Source of the DNA: Thermodesulfobacteriota bacterium
Lineage (GTDB): Bacteria; Desulfobacterota_D; UBA1144; Nemesobacterales; CSP1-2
NCBI GenBank assembly: GCA_035559815.1
Contig: DATMAT010000010.1
Coordinates: 40,854-104,853, forward strand
Direction: 5' to 3'
DNA: 64,000 nt
Part shown: positions 27,578-36,107 of the stretch, one piece after another
Numbering within the stretch: position 1 is the stretch's first letter
Layout of the letters: every line of letters starts with the position of its first letter
The notes under the pieces: generated by a model
The model's database searches: none
Told to the model about the DNA's origin: nothing
What the model saw: only the letters and a program-made list of their open reading frames with translations
Position numbers and translations under genes: made by a program

Positions 27578-27714
27578 ATGCCCACCCCGTCACACAACGT
27601 CACGCTCAATCGCAGCAAAAATTAATGGCCGAGCTCCTGGAATATAGCAATGTAATCAGCGGCATCTTGGGATTTGACTTTGAGGCAACCGTTTCGCCTA
27701 AATCCAGTTGTTAG
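27517..27714 (+). pseudogene. C-terminal remnant of an unidentified gene fused after the arsA fragment
   Basis: One frame (+1 to the arsA fragment) is open from about 27517 to a TAG at 27712-27714. It encodes a protein-like stretch with 'TQEDIDSIRNLRRKINAHP' and 'MAELLEYSNVISGILGF'. There is no start codon before the middle (27624 region). It looks like the tail of a helical protein joined to arsA by a deletion. I do not recognise the family. Confidence 0.3.
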
Positions 27715-27872
27715 TGTTGAGATAGTTAAGATAAGCCCTATGCCGATTGAGATCAATAACAATAGAGGCTGGATTCTATCCACATATGCCAGTTTCTTTT
27801 CCATACTACTAGTTAGTTCATCGGATCCGGCAGTTTTGGAGAGGAATTTCTAGAACTCATCGCATAAATTTT

Positions 27873-27980
27873 GTCATGCTGAGCGCAGAGAAGCATCTTG
27901 GATTTAGGTTTACCGGATGAGATTCTTTAGTCGCGGAGTTTACCCGGAGTAGCCGAAGGGCTTCTTCAGAATCACCCTAG
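27873..27980. repeat. dispersed repeat C (GTCATGCTGAGCGCAG type)
   Basis: The element starts 'GTCATGCTGAGCGCAGAGAA' and ends with 'CTTCAGAATCACCCT', with inverted-repeat character. Related copies are at 44166-44260 and, rearranged, at 46830-46917. From about 27981 to 28518 the region has no intact gene, only the aminotransferase remnant at 28071-28168 and AT-rich sequence before korD. Confidence 0.6.
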
Positions 27981-28070
27981 GGGAATTTTTGAGAGGGCTT
28001 CTATTAAGCAGTATTAATTAGGAACGGATGGAAGTATTAGGAGACTTCCATCCATCAGCTTTAACAGTCG

Positions 28071-28168
28071 CTATAACGCAAGGTTCGCTTCTTTTATTCT
28101 CTTTATTCCTTCATTTATATCCTCATCAGAAGTGGCGTAGGTTATTCTCACATAACCTTCCCCTTGGC
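28071..28168 (-). pseudogene. 3'-end remnant of an aminotransferase gene
   Basis: On the minus strand, codons from about 28160 down to the TAG at 28071-28073 read 'EGYVRITYATSDEDINEGIK' and continue 'RIKEANLAL'. The intact aminotransferase at 9766-10947 ends 'EGYVRVTYAVSDDDIDEGIK' and continues 'RISQTNLKA'. The DNA just upstream (CCAAGGGGAA) matches the 'GSQGE' codons with small deletions that break the frame. No further similarity is visible beyond about 28168. This is a decayed relative or a partial duplicate. Confidence 0.75.
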
Positions 28169-28518
28169 AAAGTAGCACTGAACAGAGCATGGTCACACGG
28201 CACCGACCGTGAGCATTTTTAATACTTAATACACCCTGGGCTGTGTGAATGCCACTGGTTACAGCTAGGTCGGCTGACGAAGCATTCTGGATATGTTTGA
28301 TTTTCTGACATCTGACATTTTATCCAAAATTTTTTTATAAGCATTAATTACTAAGGTTTATACTTAAAAACTGCGTCCCTCCTAACCGCGTGCACGCTTT
28401 GACTTTTTTAACCTTTCTAGAATTCAAGATTCCTAAACAAAGTAAAAATTCTTTGGCACAAATGTTGCCGTAATAATTAAGAAGAGAGGTTACCACGAGC
28501 TGTGGAGGGACTAAAAGA

Positions 28519-28785
28519 ATGAGTCAAAAGGGCATAGGCATGTTAGTCGAAAATATAGGGGAAGTGAAGGTTTGGAGTGGATTCAGCCAAAAAGCTCGGG
28601 GAAAACTGACTAACATCACCTTAAATCAAGGATTCTGCAAGGGTTGTGAAATTTGCGTTGAGATATGTCCGAATAAATGCCTGGAGATGGAAGGCTCTTA
28701 TCCCTCAGTAAGGGATATAAACCTCTGCAGCAAGTGTATGCTTTGCGAAATGGAATGCCCTGATTTCGCCATATCCGTTGAATAA
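28519..28785 (+). CDS. korD: 2-oxoacid:ferredoxin oxidoreductase delta subunit (ferredoxin)
   Basis: An 88-residue two-cluster ferredoxin: 'CKGCEICVEICP' (about residues 40-51) and 'CSKCMLCEMECP' (about 71-82), eight cluster Cys in total. GGAGGG lies 9 nt before the ATG. It is the first gene of korDABC, with 11 nt to korA. The subunit passes electrons from the ThDP-containing core to external ferredoxin. Confidence 0.88.
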   Translation: MSQKGIGMLVENIGEVKVWSGFSQKARGKLTNITLNQGFCKGCEICVEICPNKCLEMEGSYPSVRDINLCSKCMLCEMECPDFAISVE

Positions 28786-28796
28786 AGAGAGAAAAA

Positions 28797-29915
28797 ATGG
28801 AAAGAATAAAATTTCTCCAAGGTAACGAGGCATGTGCCGAAGGAGCTATCTATGCAGGGTGCAATTTCTTCGCCGGCTACCCCATAAGTCCCTCCAGTGA
28901 GATCGCCGAGTATATGGCCTATGAACTCCCCAGAAGAAAAGGCGTTTTCATCGAGATGGAAGATGAAATTGCCTCTATGGGTGCCGTAATCGGCGCCTCT
29001 CTTGCCGGGGCCAAGGCGATGACGGCAACAAGCGGCCCCGGGTTCTCCTTGAAACAGGAGCATATCGGGTTTGCCTGCATAGCGGAGGTGCCTTGCGTCA
29101 TTGTCGATGTGATGCGTGGAGGACCTAGTACAGGAACTCCTACCGGTCCTGCTCAAGGCGATGTAATGCAAGCCCGCTGGGGAACTCATGGGGACCATCC
29201 GGCTGTTGCGATTGCACCCTCAACCGTGGAAGAGTGCTTTCATGAAGCGGTGAGGGCTTTTAATCTATCCGAGAAATTTAGAAACCCGGTCATCCTTCTA
29301 ATCGATGAAATCGTTGCTCATATGAGGGAGAAGATTCAAATACCTATACCGGGCGAAATTGAGGTCGTAAACCGGAGAAAGCCTAATGGAGCTTCCGATA
29401 ACTACCTCCCATTCAAGCCGGACCAAGACGGGGTTCCCAATATAGCAAACTTTGGGACCGGGTACAAGTTTCACATAACCGGTCTTATTCATGACTGGAG
29501 TGGATTTCCCACTAATGAGCCTAAAAGAATAAAAGAGCTTGTGGAAAGACTTACAAAGAAAGTCAAGGATGGAGAAGAGGAAATACTCCGCTGGCAGGAG
29601 TATATGCTCGATGATGCAGAGACGGTGATCGTTGCATACGGCTCCGTTGCCCGGTCAGCCAAGTTCGCAGTTAAGCTCGCCAGAAATGCAGGTAAGAAAG
29701 TAGGCCTTTTTAGGCCCATTACTATCTGGCCGTTTCCGGTAAAGCCGCTAAAGCGGCTAGGGGAGCATATCCGGAAGGTAATTATTCCGGAAATGAACCT
29801 CGGGCAGATAGCCCTAGAAGTAGAAAGGGTAATAGGTGGCGAAGCGGACGTGGTACCAATAAATCGGGTGGACACAGAGCTAATATCACCCGATGAGATC
29901 CTGGAGAAATTATAG
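28797..29915 (+). CDS. korA: 2-oxoacid:ferredoxin oxidoreductase alpha subunit
   Basis: A 372-residue alpha subunit with the N-terminal 'GNEACAEGAIYAGCNFFAGYPISPSSEIAEYM' block (cited partly: GYPISPSSEI), the conserved ThDP-activating Glu region 'EMEDEIASMGAVIGAS', 'TSGPGFSLKQE' and the 'RGGPSTGTPT' loop. The C-terminal domain II ('FRPITIWPFP') is present. The short four-subunit form fits 2-oxoglutarate:ferredoxin oxidoreductase, which interconverts 2-oxoglutarate and succinyl-CoA; branched 2-oxoacids are an alternative. It overlaps the longest korB ORF but not its likely start. Confidence 0.88.
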   Translation: MERIKFLQGNEACAEGAIYAGCNFFAGYPISPSSEIAEYMAYELPRRKGVFIEMEDEIASMGAVIGASLAGAKAMTATSGPGFSLKQEHIGFACIAEVPCVIVDVMRGGPSTGTPTGPAQGDVMQARWGTHGDHPAVAIAPSTVEECFHEAVRAFNLSEKFRNPVILLIDEIVAHMREKIQIPIPGEIEVVNRRKPNGASDNYLPFKPDQDGVPNIANFGTGYKFHITGLIHDWSGFPTNEPKRIKELVERLTKKVKDGEEEILRWQEYMLDDAETVIVAYGSVARSAKFAVKLARNAGKKVGLFRPITIWPFPVKPLKRLGEHIRKVIIPEMNLGQIALEVERVIGGEADVVPINRVDTELISPDEILEKL

Positions 29916-29931
29916 AAAAGGAGCATGGGCC

Positions 29932-30771
29932 ATGGCTTTTGATTATTCTAAGTATTTGAGAAACGATAAAATGCCCCATATCTGGTGTCCCGGATGCGGA
30001 AACGGGATAGCGATGAAATCCATAATAAGGGCTATTGATACAGTGGGCTATAAAAAGGAAGAAACTGTGATTGTCTCTGGGATAGGTTGTTCAGGCCGGA
30101 TTTCCGGCTACCTGGATTTTAACACGCTACATACGACCCATGGCCGACCCTTGACATTCGCTACCGGAATCAAGCTAGCCAATCCCAAGCTCAACGTGAT
30201 AGTGGTCTCGGGCGACGGGGACTGTGCCGCCATTGGCGGGAATCACTTTATACACGCCTGCCGTAGAAACATCGATATGACGCTCATAATTTTTAATAAC
30301 AACATTTATGGAATGACCGGGGGACAGCACTCTCCTACAACGCCAGGCGGTTCGTATTCCACCACAACTCCTTATAGGAATATAGATCCTCAGTTTGACC
30401 TTTCCAAACTGGCCATCGGTGCAGGAGCCACCTTTGTGGCCAGGGAAACTACCTATAATATTTTTGCGCTGGATAAAGTCATAACGGAGGCGTTCAAACA
30501 CAAGGGATTTTCGGTGGTAGAAGTAATGGTCGGATGCCCTGTCTATTACGGAAGAAAGAACGGATTTAAGACGGCATTTTCGCTTTTAGATTGGCAGAGA
30601 AAAAATGCCGTTCGAATAGACCGGTCTCAAGCCATGAAGTCCGAAGAGCTAGAAGGGAAATTTACCACGGGTGTACTTCATCGGAAGGAAGCACCCGAAT
30701 ATACCCAGCTATACTATACCCTTGCCCATAGCTTTGATAAATCGGTCGATAACGTGAGCATGGAGAACTAA
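29932..30771 (+). CDS. korB: 2-oxoacid:ferredoxin oxidoreductase beta subunit
   Basis: A 279-residue ThDP-binding subunit. 'WCPGCGNG' and 'GIGCSGR' supply cluster or cofactor Cys, and 'VSGDGDCAAIGGNHFIHACRRN' (GDGD...N motif) with 'NNNIYGMTGGQ' binds ThDP-Mg. I chose ATG 29932, which follows AAAAGGAGC; a longer frame starts inside korA at 29893. It sits 16 nt after korA. Confidence 0.88.
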   Translation: MAFDYSKYLRNDKMPHIWCPGCGNGIAMKSIIRAIDTVGYKKEETVIVSGIGCSGRISGYLDFNTLHTTHGRPLTFATGIKLANPKLNVIVVSGDGDCAAIGGNHFIHACRRNIDMTLIIFNNNIYGMTGGQHSPTTPGGSYSTTTPYRNIDPQFDLSKLAIGAGATFVARETTYNIFALDKVITEAFKHKGFSVVEVMVGCPVYYGRKNGFKTAFSLLDWQRKNAVRIDRSQAMKSEELEGKFTTGVLHRKEAPEYTQLYYTLAHSFDKSVDNVSMEN

Positions 30772-30776
30772 TAAAG

Positions 30777-31331
30777 ATGGAAAGATACGAGGTAAAGCTT
30801 AGCGGCTCCGGCGGACAGGGGCTCATACTTGCCGGTCTGATTTTAGCGGAGGCGGCAGCCCTATATGACGGAAAGAACGCCGTTCAGACTCAATCATACG
30901 GGCCCGAGTCCAGAGGCGGATCTAGCAGCTCGATCGTAATAATTAGTGATGAAGAAATAGATTATCCCAAGGCGACGAAGGTTGACGTGCTCCTTTCTCT
31001 TACCCAAGAATCGGTCAATAAATATTCAAGCGACATCAAAGACGGAGGGATACTGATTGTAGATGCAGAATCGGTAAAGGATATACCGGCAGGTAATTTC
31101 AAGATATATAAACTGCCGGTAATTGCCACGGCAAGAAAAGAAATAGGAAAGGTAATTGTAGCCAACATCGTTGCCTTAGGACTGATAGCCGGCATTATTC
31201 GGGTGGTTTCGATAGATGCTATAAGAAAGGCGCTATTTGCTAGAATTCCCAAAGGTACAGAAGAATTAAATTTGAAAGCTCTTGAGGCAGGGGTTAACTT
31301 GTCAAAAGAAGCCCATCTCTCTGCCGATTAG
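30777..31331 (+). CDS. korC: 2-oxoacid:ferredoxin oxidoreductase gamma subunit
   Basis: A 184-residue gamma subunit with the family opening 'LSGSGGQGLILAGLILAEAAA' (motif: GSGGQGL...G) and 'SYGPESRGGSSSS'. It completes the D-A-B-C operon 5 nt after korB. The gamma domain shapes the CoA site and subunit contacts. Confidence 0.9.
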   Translation: MERYEVKLSGSGGQGLILAGLILAEAAALYDGKNAVQTQSYGPESRGGSSSSIVIISDEEIDYPKATKVDVLLSLTQESVNKYSSDIKDGGILIVDAESVKDIPAGNFKIYKLPVIATARKEIGKVIVANIVALGLIAGIIRVVSIDAIRKALFARIPKGTEELNLKALEAGVNLSKEAHLSAD

Positions 31332-31469
31332 AATCCAGAAAGCATTTTTTGTTGGATAATTTATCAAACGTGAAAAAATCAAGCACTAAAAAAGTTTTGG
31401 CAGTTAAACAGGCGAACGTTTTTGTAGTTTGCTCAATAATAAAAATATTACCTATAGGGGGGACGTACA

Positions 31470-32759
31470 ATGGCCAATGAAACCTTAACCATTACCGACA
31501 ACCGTACGGGCAAAAGTTATGAAATCCCCATAACTCATGGAACGGTTAAGGCAACAGAGATACGCCAAATCAAGGTATCAGAGGATGATTTCGGGCTTAT
31601 GAGTTATGACCCCGCCTTCGAGAACACCGCCTCTTGTAAGAGTAGGATAACTTTTATCGATGGAGATAAAGGCATTCTCCGCTACCGAGGATTCCCAATC
31701 GAACAGCTAGCGGAAAAAAGCACTTATCTTGAAGTAGCTTACCTACTTCTATATGGAGAATTACCTTCTAAAGCCCAATATGAAGGGTGGATTTATGATA
31801 TAACACATCATACGATAATTCACGAGAATATTAAAAAATTCATGGATGGATTCCGCCACGATGCTCATCCGATGGGCATGCTTTTAGGTACGGTAGGTGC
31901 TCTATCAACTTTTTATCCAGAGGCTAAAAATATTTTTGACCCAAACGTGCGAAAAAAGCAGATTCATCGCTTGATTGCAAAAATGCCAACCTTAGCGGCA
32001 TTTGCGTACCGACACAGCCGGGGTTTGCCTTATGCATATCCAGATAATGATCTGAGCTATACCGGGAATTTCCTGAATATGATGTTTAAGATGACAGAGC
32101 CAAAGTATAAACCCAATCCGGTTATAGAAAGGGCTTTGGACATACTCTTTATACTGCACGCTGATCATGAGCAGAATTGTAGTACTAACGCTGTGCGCGC
32201 TGTGGGGAGTTCCCATGCCGATCCATATTCTGCCGTAACCGCGGGTATCGCTGCACTTTATGGACCGTTACATGGCGGAGCAAATGAAGCGGCACTGCGT
32301 ATGTTAATGGAAATCGGTTCCAAAGATAGGGTTCCCGATTTTATCAAAAGGGTTAAGGCTGGTGAAGGCAGGCTTATAGGTTTTGGGCATCGTGTTTACA
32401 AAGCCTATGACCCAAGGGCGAAAATTATTAGGGAGACAGCAAACAAAGTGTTTGAGGTCACCGGTATGAATCCACTACTAGAAATAGCACTGGAAGTGGA
32501 AAAGATAGCGCTCGAGGATGAATACTTCATTAAACGCAAACTATATCCCAACGTGGATTTCTATACCGGATTAATCTACCAGAGTTTAGGCTTCCCGATT
32601 GATATCTTTCCTGTACTCTTTGCTATTCCCCGAACCTCGGGTTGGTTGGCGCAATGGATGGAAATGCTGTTGGATAAAGAGACAAAAATAGCTCGTCCCA
32701 GACAGATCTACCTGGGATATGAGGAGCGTGACTATGTACCAATTGAAAAGAGAGAATAG
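31470..32759 (+). CDS. gltA: citrate synthase
   Basis: A 429-residue type II-like citrate synthase. Active-site His residues lie in 'GPLHGGANEAA' and 'GFGHRVYKAYDPRA', and the catalytic Asp in 'YPNVDFYTGLIY'; the C-terminal 'FAIPRTSGWLAQWMEM' is typical. It condenses acetyl-CoA and oxaloacetate, and in some anaerobes also runs in reverse. GGGGGGAC precedes the ATG. It follows korC by 138 nt with a possible promoter in between, so it may be separately expressed within the same metabolic cluster. Confidence 0.92.
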   Translation: MANETLTITDNRTGKSYEIPITHGTVKATEIRQIKVSEDDFGLMSYDPAFENTASCKSRITFIDGDKGILRYRGFPIEQLAEKSTYLEVAYLLLYGELPSKAQYEGWIYDITHHTIIHENIKKFMDGFRHDAHPMGMLLGTVGALSTFYPEAKNIFDPNVRKKQIHRLIAKMPTLAAFAYRHSRGLPYAYPDNDLSYTGNFLNMMFKMTEPKYKPNPVIERALDILFILHADHEQNCSTNAVRAVGSSHADPYSAVTAGIAALYGPLHGGANEAALRMLMEIGSKDRVPDFIKRVKAGEGRLIGFGHRVYKAYDPRAKIIRETANKVFEVTGMNPLLEIALEVEKIALEDEYFIKRKLYPNVDFYTGLIYQSLGFPIDIFPVLFAIPRTSGWLAQWMEMLLDKETKIARPRQIYLGYEERDYVPIEKRE

Positions 32760-32760
32760 A

Positions 32761-32791
32761 AATTACCCCTAAATTTAAGCCTGGGGTAATT
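32761..32791 (+). terminator. hairpin after citrate synthase gene
   Basis: AATTACCCC (32761-32769) pairs perfectly with GGGGTAATT (32783-32791) directly after the gltA stop. No T-tract follows, so termination may be weak or Rho-assisted. Confidence 0.45.
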
Positions 32792-32866
32792 CAACTTGGT
32801 ACAGGTGTTTGTTAATTCATGACTTGAGTTAAGCAAAAGGCTGATGAATAAATAGGAGAAAACAAA

Positions 32867-33074
32867 ATGACAGTGCAAAAGATGCTTGAATTGGAATCCA
32901 GATTACTTACTCGCAACTCTACGAATAGCTCTTGGTGCGATCTTTGTCATCGGAGGAATCAAGATCGCCTTTCCTACTAATCCTGAAGCATTAGCAGCAA
33001 GCTATATAAATCCCTAGAAGGGATGGAGTTCAGCATTTTTTGCAGACATCGCTCGCGGAGGAAATAGAACATGA
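32867..33074 (+). pseudogene. DoxX-like membrane protein remnant (frameshift plus in-frame stop)
   Basis: The ATG at 32867 opens a frame that is lost after about 16 codons. One frame over, the sequence reads 'TLRIALGAIFVIGGIKIAF' then 'PTNPEALAASYINP', a stop, and 'KGWSSAFFADIARG'. This order (membrane helix 'LRIALG.IF..GGIK', 'NPEALAASY.NP.KGW...FFAD') is the N-terminal part of DoxX-like membrane proteins. The rest of the gene is missing. At least one frameshift, one nonsense codon and a truncation show decay. Confidence 0.6.
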
Positions 33075-33574
33075 TGAAAAATCCTGATCCTATCAAAACC
33101 CTAATGGAGAGACATGTCGGACTCGTTGACGAGTTGGATCTCTTAAAAATAACGATACACCGTCTTAAAAAAAGATTCTCTCCTCATTTGCTTGAAGCAT
33201 TAAAGAGGGAAATCTTATCCTTTTTGAAAAGCATGGAGCAACATATAAGGTGTGAGGAAGAGGCTCTCTTCCCAGTATTAGAAGTGGTTCTTGGAAACAA
33301 AAGAGAGCAGATCATCTCGACGGCAAGGGATCATTCAAATTTGAAAAAAGAAATATAAAAACTCAAAACTCTTATTACAAACCTAGATAGCGAAACCCTC
33401 GAAGAATACAGAAAGATAATTAACCTGCTAGAGACGATAATTGCTTCCCTAACAGACCTCTTCTCTAAACACATAGATAATGAAGAGAACCACTTATTCA
33501 AACCGGCAAAAGAAACATTGCTCGAAAAGGAATTAGTAGAGATTGAGAGAAGAATGCAAAGTATAGAAGAATAA
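33071..33574 (+). pseudogene. hemerythrin HHE-domain protein interrupted by an in-frame TAA
   Basis: The first part (33071-33358) encodes the helices 'MERHVGLVDELDLL' and 'SMEQHIRCEEEALFPVLE' and a third His in 'RDHSNLKKEI'. A TAA stop then occurs, and the same frame continues without another stop to 33574 with 'LFSKHIDNEENHLFKPAKE'. Together these give the His/Glu ligand set of a hemerythrin-like four-helix bundle that binds a di-iron site. Without readthrough only half of the bundle is made. A single nonsense mutation or a base-call error would explain it. Confidence 0.7.
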
Positions 33575-33870
33575 AAAACTGATCCATAGTCGGAAAAACA
33601 CAATCTCTCAGAATTTCAACTAGACATTGTTCTTTTTGATCCATTCCGCTAATATAACGATTCTTCGTATCGCAGAGAGAAAAGAGCAAGTTAAATTCCT
33701 CGTAAATATGCCAACCAAAAAATCAATTGCTTATCTGTACAATTTTATGACAAAAGACACGTCTGAAAGTAAGCAATACAATAAAACTTAAATCTATCTA
33801 ATTAGTTACGCTCGGCACATAGTTTGCCGGAGTATGGTAGATTAAAAACCACAAGAAGGAGGGTGTAGTC

Positions 33871-35241
33871 ATGATAGGATCCAGGGCAAAGCTATGTCTA
33901 ACTTCTATTTTTTTATTTCTTTTCCTTTTTTCAATGGATTCCTGGGGAATAAGTTCAACAGAACAACAAATTAAAGAGCTTAAGAGGCAGATTGAGCAAA
34001 TCCAGCAGCAAAACCAGCAGCAAATAGATGCGCTTAGACAAAAGATCGAGGCGTTAGAGGCCCAAAAAGAAGTCGACCAGAAAAAGATCGAGGAGCTGAC
34101 TAAAGAGGATGAGGATGCCTGGTATAAGAAGGTAGAGGTAGGCTATAAGAAACCGGGAGACGGTTTTACGGTTAAGTCCAAGGATGGACTTTTTTCCTTA
34201 AGAACCAGGCTACGCACCCAGTTTCAGTTTTCCATCAATGACACGGACGATGAGGACGTGGCTACCGATTTTAATGTAAGAAGGTTAAGGCTTTATTTTG
34301 ACGGCAACGCCTTCACCCCCTGGCTACTTTATTACATTCAAATTAGCGGCGATAACAACGGTGAATTTACGCTTAGGGACGCCTATTTTGATTTCGCATA
34401 CAATACCATGTTTGTACCGAGGCCCGGACAGTACAAGGTTCCGTTCAACAGAGAGGAACTGACTTCTTCATCCGAGCTTCAGCTTGTGGAGAGGTCAATC
34501 GTGAACGAACAGTTCGCCTACGGCCGGGATAGAGGCATGTCACTCTACGGGGTTCTTGGGAATTATATAATCTATGGGGCCGGGGTATATAACGGCGATG
34601 GAAGAAACGGTCTCAGTGTTGATTCCAACATGTTATATGCCGGTAGGGTAATGCTTACCCCATGTTGCGGAGAGTTGAAATATGCTAACTCTTCTTTTCC
34701 GGCAGGGGGAGATTATAAGATTGAGCCTAACTTTGGAGAAGATAAACCTCTGATCGCTTTTGGAGTTGCCGTTGCTGGTATCCCCTGGCTCAATATTGAC
34801 CAAAAAACCCCGGATAATGGCGAGCTAGAGGACAGATTTGTAGAGATTGGCACTACGGACGCGGACGTGTTCTCGCTGACCGCCGACGTTAACTTCAAAT
34901 ACTCTATCTTCAGCATAGAGGGAGAGTTTGACTATAGAAATATATCTCCCGAGGAATCCGGTCTGGATGAGGCAAACGACTATGGGGTAAGGGTTCAGTC
35001 GGGTGTATTCCTTCTTCCTGACTTTATTGAAGTTGCAGGCAGATACGCCCAGATATGGTTTGACACAGACATAGAAGGGCCAGATACCCAATGGGAGCTT
35101 ACACCAGGACTCAATTTTTACCTGTCTAAAAGCCATAAGTACAAAATACAGCTTAGCTATTCATTCATCAGAAACGAGTTTACCGACAGCGATGATATAG
35201 ACGAGAACATATTCCGGGCTCAGCTTCAGCTTTACTTCTAG
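33871..35241 (+). CDS. phosphate-selective porin O/P family outer-membrane protein
   Basis: A 456-residue protein with a signal peptide (about residues 1-26, ending 'DSWG'), a Gln-rich coiled coil (residues about 28-78), and a Porin_O_P barrel with typical 'RTRLRTQFQF', 'FNVRRLRLYFDG', 'YKVPFNREELTSSSELQLVERS' (partial: PFNREEL) and a terminal Phe. AAGGAGGGTG lies just before the ATG. Family members are anion-preferring porins in the outer membrane, often used for phosphate, pyrophosphate or other oxyanions. A 296-bp gene-free stretch precedes it. Confidence 0.85.
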   Translation: MIGSRAKLCLTSIFLFLFLFSMDSWGISSTEQQIKELKRQIEQIQQQNQQQIDALRQKIEALEAQKEVDQKKIEELTKEDEDAWYKKVEVGYKKPGDGFTVKSKDGLFSLRTRLRTQFQFSINDTDDEDVATDFNVRRLRLYFDGNAFTPWLLYYIQISGDNNGEFTLRDAYFDFAYNTMFVPRPGQYKVPFNREELTSSSELQLVERSIVNEQFAYGRDRGMSLYGVLGNYIIYGAGVYNGDGRNGLSVDSNMLYAGRVMLTPCCGELKYANSSFPAGGDYKIEPNFGEDKPLIAFGVAVAGIPWLNIDQKTPDNGELEDRFVEIGTTDADVFSLTADVNFKYSIFSIEGEFDYRNISPEESGLDEANDYGVRVQSGVFLLPDFIEVAGRYAQIWFDTDIEGPDTQWELTPGLNFYLSKSHKYKIQLSYSFIRNEFTDSDDIDENIFRAQLQLYF

Positions 35242-35264
35242 GTCGGCTTTCTGTGGAGACGGGC

Positions 35265-35528
35265 ATGCAGGAACCCGGAGTCTTCCAGAGGGATCGGACT
35301 ATTTCTGATCGCTTTGGGAGAAAGATAGATTACCTAATAATATCTGTTACTGACCGCTGTAATCTCAGGTGCGCGTACTGCATGCCCCGGGAGGGGATAG
35401 AACTTTTTGAAAGAGGCCGAATGCTTACCTTTGAAGAAATGGAAAGGTTCTCAAGAATTGCCGTAAATCTTGGAGTTAGAAAAATAAAGCTAACTGGAGG
35501 AGAACCACTGGTCAGAAAAAGATGCTAA
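35265..35528 (+). pseudogene. moaA: moaA 5' fragment (GTP 3',8-cyclase), truncated
   Basis: The N-terminal quarter of MoaA is well preserved: 'VTDRCNLRCAYCMP' with the CxxxCxxC radical-SAM cluster motif and 'RKIKLTGGEPLVRK'. After about residue 86 the frame meets a stop, whereas MoaA normally runs to about 330 residues. The 3' part, including the second cluster and the GTP site, is missing. It is directly joined to a moaD fragment, so a deletion spanning moaA-moaD is likely. A functional moaA must lie elsewhere if the molybdoenzyme is active. Confidence 0.85.
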
Positions 35529-35719
35529 CCGATTTGAAAAATCAATGCCCGAGAGCTGCAAAGATAATCGACTGTTCTTTCATCGCCCTGAACGAGGGCT
35601 ATGTATCAGGCCATGCTGTTTTAAAAAATGGGGACACGCTAGCTATAATACCGCCAGTTAGCGGTGGTAAAAAAAGTATAGTAGTATGTAAAAAACTAAA
35701 GCGAGGAGAAATAATATGA
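35522..35719 (+). pseudogene. MoaD-like sulfur-carrier fragment with post-GG extension
   Basis: This 65-codon frame matches the C-terminal two-thirds of MoaD: 'CSFIALNEGYVSGHAVLKNG' and 'AIIPPVSGG'. The N-terminal beta-grasp strand is missing and replaced by the moaA junction. After the diglycine, which must be the C-terminus for adenylation and thiocarboxylation, the frame runs on for 16 residues ('KKSIVVCKKL...'). Its TGA overlaps the next ATG (ATGA). It is probably inactive, unless the tail is removed. Confidence 0.6.
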
Positions 35720-36033
35720 ATAAACTGCTTCCAAGACCACTAAGAGAATTCATAAAAAAGTACCCGGATATATGGGATGCTTATGAGAATTTAGGCAATA
35801 AGTGCCACGAAGCCGGCCCACTAGATGATAGGACGAGAAGATTAGTCAAACTTGGAATAGCAATTGGAGCTCGATTAGAAGGGGCGGTTCATTCACACAC
35901 TAAAAGAGCAAGGGAAGGAGGGATATCTGAAGATGAAATTCTCCATGTGGCCTTACTAGCTATTACTACAATCGAATTCCCATCGACCATCGCGGCAACA
36001 ACATGGATAAAAGACGTACTAAAGAAAAAATAA
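35716..36033 (+). CDS. carboxymuconolactone decarboxylase / AhpD-like family protein
   Basis: A 105-residue all-helical CMD-domain protein: 'DDRTRRLVKLGIAIGARLEGAVHSHTKRAREGG' (cited partly: EGAVHSHTKRA) and 'EILHVALLAITTIEFP'. The redox CxxC of peroxidase-type AhpD is absent (A-V-H-S-H in its place), as in many uncharacterised CMD proteins, so disulfide chemistry is unlikely. It is translationally coupled to the preceding MoaD-like frame. Confidence 0.75.
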   Translation: MNKLLPRPLREFIKKYPDIWDAYENLGNKCHEAGPLDDRTRRLVKLGIAIGARLEGAVHSHTKRAREGGISEDEILHVALLAITTIEFPSTIAATTWIKDVLKKK

Positions 36034-36107
36034 ATGAAGAGATATGATCGCCTTACGTTGTAATTCGATTGAAGTTGATTCCGGGAACGTCATACAATCA
36101 AATCGGG

